Positions 13,686-14,840 of a DNA stretch of 14,840 nt are shown piece after piece. Each line of letters starts with the position of its first letter. The stretch's first letter is position 1. The notes beneath the pieces were generated by a model. The model was not told the DNA's origin, did no database searches, and worked only from the letters and a program-made list of their open reading frames with translations. The position numbers and the translations under genes were made by a program. The stretch comes from Candidatus Omnitrophota bacterium. GTDB taxonomy: Bacteria; Omnitrophota; Koll11; Aquiviventales; Aquiviventaceae. Location of the stretch: NCBI GenBank assembly GCA_023247285.1, contig JAHFGU010000028.1, positions 1-14,840 of the forward strand, given 5' to 3'.

Positions 13686-13722
13686 AAAAGCGCACAGGAA
13701 GAGGCGGGGGCCTCTCCCTGTG
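13686..13722 (-). terminator. Intrinsic terminator downstream of tRNA-Arg
   Basis: Arms 13693-13705 and 13710-13722 form a 12-bp stem with one mismatch (CACAGG and AGAGGC with their complements) and a 4-nt loop. On the minus strand it is followed by CGCTTTTCC. It lies 16 bases past the 3' end of the tRNA and is oriented to end its transcript. Confidence 0.75.
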
Positions 13723-13738
13723 TTGTTGCTGAAGAAAA

Positions 13739-13812
13739 TGCCCCAGGGCCGAGTCGAACGGCCGACACGCGGTTTAGGAAACCGCTGCTCTTCCATACTG
13801 AGCTACTGGGGC
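13739..13812 (-). tRNA. tRNA-Arg (anticodon CCU)
   Basis: Read on the minus strand, the 74 bases fold into a standard cloverleaf. The acceptor stem is GCCCCAG with CTGGGGC, discriminator A. Then come U8-A9, a D arm GCTC/GAGC with a 9-nt loop containing GG, and an anticodon stem GCGGT/ACCGC with loop TTCCTAA. A 5-nt variable loop and a T arm GGCCG/CGGCC with TTCGACT complete it. The anticodon CCT reads the AGG arginine codon. CCA is not encoded. A terminator follows. Confidence 0.95.
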
Positions 13813-13843
13813 GTCGCGCCTACAGTTAAACGAGGGGCGCTCC

Positions 13844-13876
13844 CCAGGAGGGGAAACCGGTGGTTTCCCCTCCTGG
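13844..13876. repeat. 33-bp perfect palindrome next to tRNA-Arg (copy B)
   Basis: Arms 13844-13858 and 13862-13876 are perfect 15-base complements around a GGT loop (plus-strand left arm CCAGGAGGGGAAACC). It lies 31 bases upstream of the tRNA. The core GGAGGGG-AAAC is shared with the larger palindrome at 13976-14028. No T-tract follows on either strand, so it is not a typical intrinsic terminator. A smaller hairpin (GCGTCTC 13882-13888 with GAGACGC 13900-13906) lies beside it. Confidence 0.85.
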
Positions 13877-13905
13877 CGTTCGCGTCTCCCGTCATCCGAG
13901 AGACG

Positions 13906-14136
13906 CTCACTGTTCTCCCCTTCCGCGTACGATAACTAACGTCAACAGGCTACGGCTAGTCCTCACAGCCTGCGAGGGCCGCTCCATAGGAGGGGGAAAC
14001 CGTGTTTCCCCCTCCTATGGAGCGGCCCATTCTCCAAAAACCCCTGGGGCCTCCCCGGTCTCCCCCTTCCGAACGACACGGCCAGTTAGCCGCATCGTGT
14101 GCTCGGCCTTCCGGCCTCGCATACTCACTGTTCTCC
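13906..14136. repeat. Direct repeat CTCACTGTTCTCC (two 13-bp copies)
   Basis: Exact copies lie at 13906-13918 and 14124-14136, 218 bases apart. On the minus strand each reads GGAGAACAGTGAG and is followed by a small hairpin and then by one of the two related palindromes. The spacing from repeat to palindrome differs between copies, so this is not a simple tandem duplication. The interval covers both copies; only the named positions are repeat. Confidence 0.6.
13976..14028. repeat. 53-bp perfect palindrome (copy A)
   Basis: Arms 13976-14000 and 14004-14028 are perfect 25-base complements around a 3-base CGT loop. The inner arm AGGAGGGGGAAAC matches the core of copy B at 13844-13876 with one extra G. 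The structure lies between the sigma factor gene and tRNA-Arg. There is no T-tract directly beyond either arm. A T-run on the minus strand (complement of 14036-14040) lies just before it, not after. The rest of the 13813-14166 spacer shows no coding potential. Confidence 0.9.
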
Positions 14137-14166
14137 TTGATCATCCGGTGGAGGCTCAAGGAGGCG

Positions 14167-14840
14167 TCAGTGGCGGCGGCCGTTTTTGCGCGAGAGCGCG
14201 CGGCGCGGGGGCTTCGCCGGCTGGGCCTGCGGCGCCTTGGAGGACGCGAGGGCGCGGCCTGCCCGCTGTTCCGGGCTGTCTTCCGCATCGATGAGCGCGC
14301 GCAGCTTGCGGATGGCGACCACCTCGATCTGCCTGACGCGCTCGCGGGTGATGCCGAAGAATTTGGCCGTCTCGCCGAGCGTGCGCGTCACGCCGTCCCC
14401 GATCCCGTAGCGCAGCTCGATCACGCGGCGCTCCCGCTCGTTGATCCGCTGGAGCAGCGCATCGATCCGTTCGTGCTGGAGGAACCGGCCGATGTCTTCC
14501 TGCGGCGAGGGCGTGCTCTCATCTTCGAGGAGGTCGATCATCTCGGTCTCCCCTTCCTCGCCCACCGGGGTTTCCAGCGATGTGGTTTGCGACGAGGTGA
14601 CCAGCTCTTGCAGCCGCTCGACGCGCTCGATCGGCAAGCGCATGCGGCGCGCCAGCTCGCGGGCGCTGGGCCGGCGGCCCAGTTTCTGGGAGAGCTCCTC
14701 GGTGATCCGCTTGAATTTTGAGAGCAATTCAGTCATGTACACCGGGATGCGCACGGTCTTGCCCTGGTTGGCGATCGCGCGGGTGATGTACTGCCGGATC
14801 CACCAGGCCCCGTAGGTGGAGAACCGGTAGCCTTTTTTGG
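14167..14840 (-). CDS. RNA polymerase sigma-70 factor, primary/RpoD-RpoS type, C-terminal part
   Basis: The gene enters from the right edge, so its 5' end is missing; about 223 residues are visible. The first visible residues, KKGYRFSTYGAWWIRQYITR with AIANQGKTVRIPVYM following, are region 2.3-2.4, which melts and reads the -10 element. Region 3 follows (MTELLSKFKRITEEL, LGRRPSARELARRM, SLETPVGEEGETEMIDLLED). Region 4 holds ERERRVIELRYGIGD, TLGETAKFFGITRERVRQIE and AIRKLRAL, the -35-binding helix-turn-helix. This is a full group 1 or 2 factor, not an ECF type. Unusually, about 40 residues rich in Ala, Pro, Lys and Arg follow region 4.2, where primary factors normally end within 10-20. Whether it is the housekeeping or a stress factor cannot be settled without the N-terminus. 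Confidence 0.9.
   Translation of the reverse strand, partial: KKGYRFSTYGAWWIRQYITRAIANQGKTVRIPVYMTELLSKFKRITEELSQKLGRRPSARELARRMRLPIERVERLQELVTSSQTTSLETPVGEEGETEMIDLLEDESTPSPQEDIGRFLQHERIDALLQRINERERRVIELRYGIGDGVTRTLGETAKFFGITRERVRQIEVVAIRKLRALIDAEDSPEQRAGRALASSKAPQAQPAKPPRRALSRKNGRRH

Noticed and set aside
13976..14028. The 53-bp palindrome as an intrinsic terminator for the sigma factor or tRNA
   Set aside because: No T-tract follows the stem on either strand, the loop is minimal and the arms are far longer than needed. tRNA-Arg has a separate clear terminator.
13956..14288. Minus-strand open frame overlapping the sigma factor end and palindrome A
   Set aside because: It is a frame-shifted shadow of the sigma tail running into the palindrome, with no domain and no matching ribosome binding site at its start.
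1..14840. CRISPR array, rRNA genes or transposase genes
   Set aside because: No regularly spaced direct repeats, rRNA signatures or transposase motifs were found on either strand.

Overview
The window is GC-rich chromosomal DNA from a Gram-negative bacterium. It encodes an outer-membrane beta-barrel with an N-terminal signal peptide and a C-terminal phenylalanine, plus several small secreted proteins, a sigma-70 factor and housekeeping genes. Two small secreted proteins resemble the exosortase-system-associated TIGR04073 family, and the porin begins with a signal peptide followed by EVQNVKVGG. Together with the GC-rich mix of genes, this fits an uncultured lineage such as Omnitrophota. That assignment is inferred from protein style only and is tentative.

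Positions 1-4512 (+ strand) hold a tightly packed run: the end of an MFS transporter, era GTPase, a Nudix hydrolase (ATGA overlap with era), a YqeY-like protein, an 8Fe ferredoxin, a free-standing MetRS-C/Trbp111-type tRNA-binding OB-fold protein and a membrane-anchored alpha/beta hydrolase. The run is interrupted between yqeY and the ferredoxin by a ~350-bp non-coding fold-back element with 20-bp perfect terminal inverted repeats. Its right end carries the ferredoxin ribosome binding site.

Positions 4513-7729 hold an AT-rich convergent gap, then a minus-strand operon of a TIGR04073-like secreted protein and a DUF3108-like secreted protein, driven by a near-consensus promoter. Upstream lie a HAD phosphatase and a YacP-like NYN-domain protein, transcribed divergently from a small two-helix membrane protein.

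Positions 7352-13409 (- strand) hold a second TIGR04073-like paralogue, a CPBP/CAAX-type membrane protease and a myo-inositol-1-phosphate synthase, all with overlapping ends and one strong promoter. A GH57 glycosidase and an alginate-export-like porin follow. The porin has a strong promoter, a ~144-nt structured leader and a clear intrinsic terminator.

Positions 13410-14840 hold the porin regulatory region, tRNA-Arg(CCU) with its own terminator, a 350-bp spacer with two related perfect palindromes (15-bp and 25-bp arms), and the 3' part of a primary-type sigma-70 factor with an unusual basic tail.

No complete undescribed system is evident. The best leads are the fold-back element, the palindrome family beside the tRNA, the porin leader, and the two TIGR04073 modules paired with DUF3108 and CPBP proteins.
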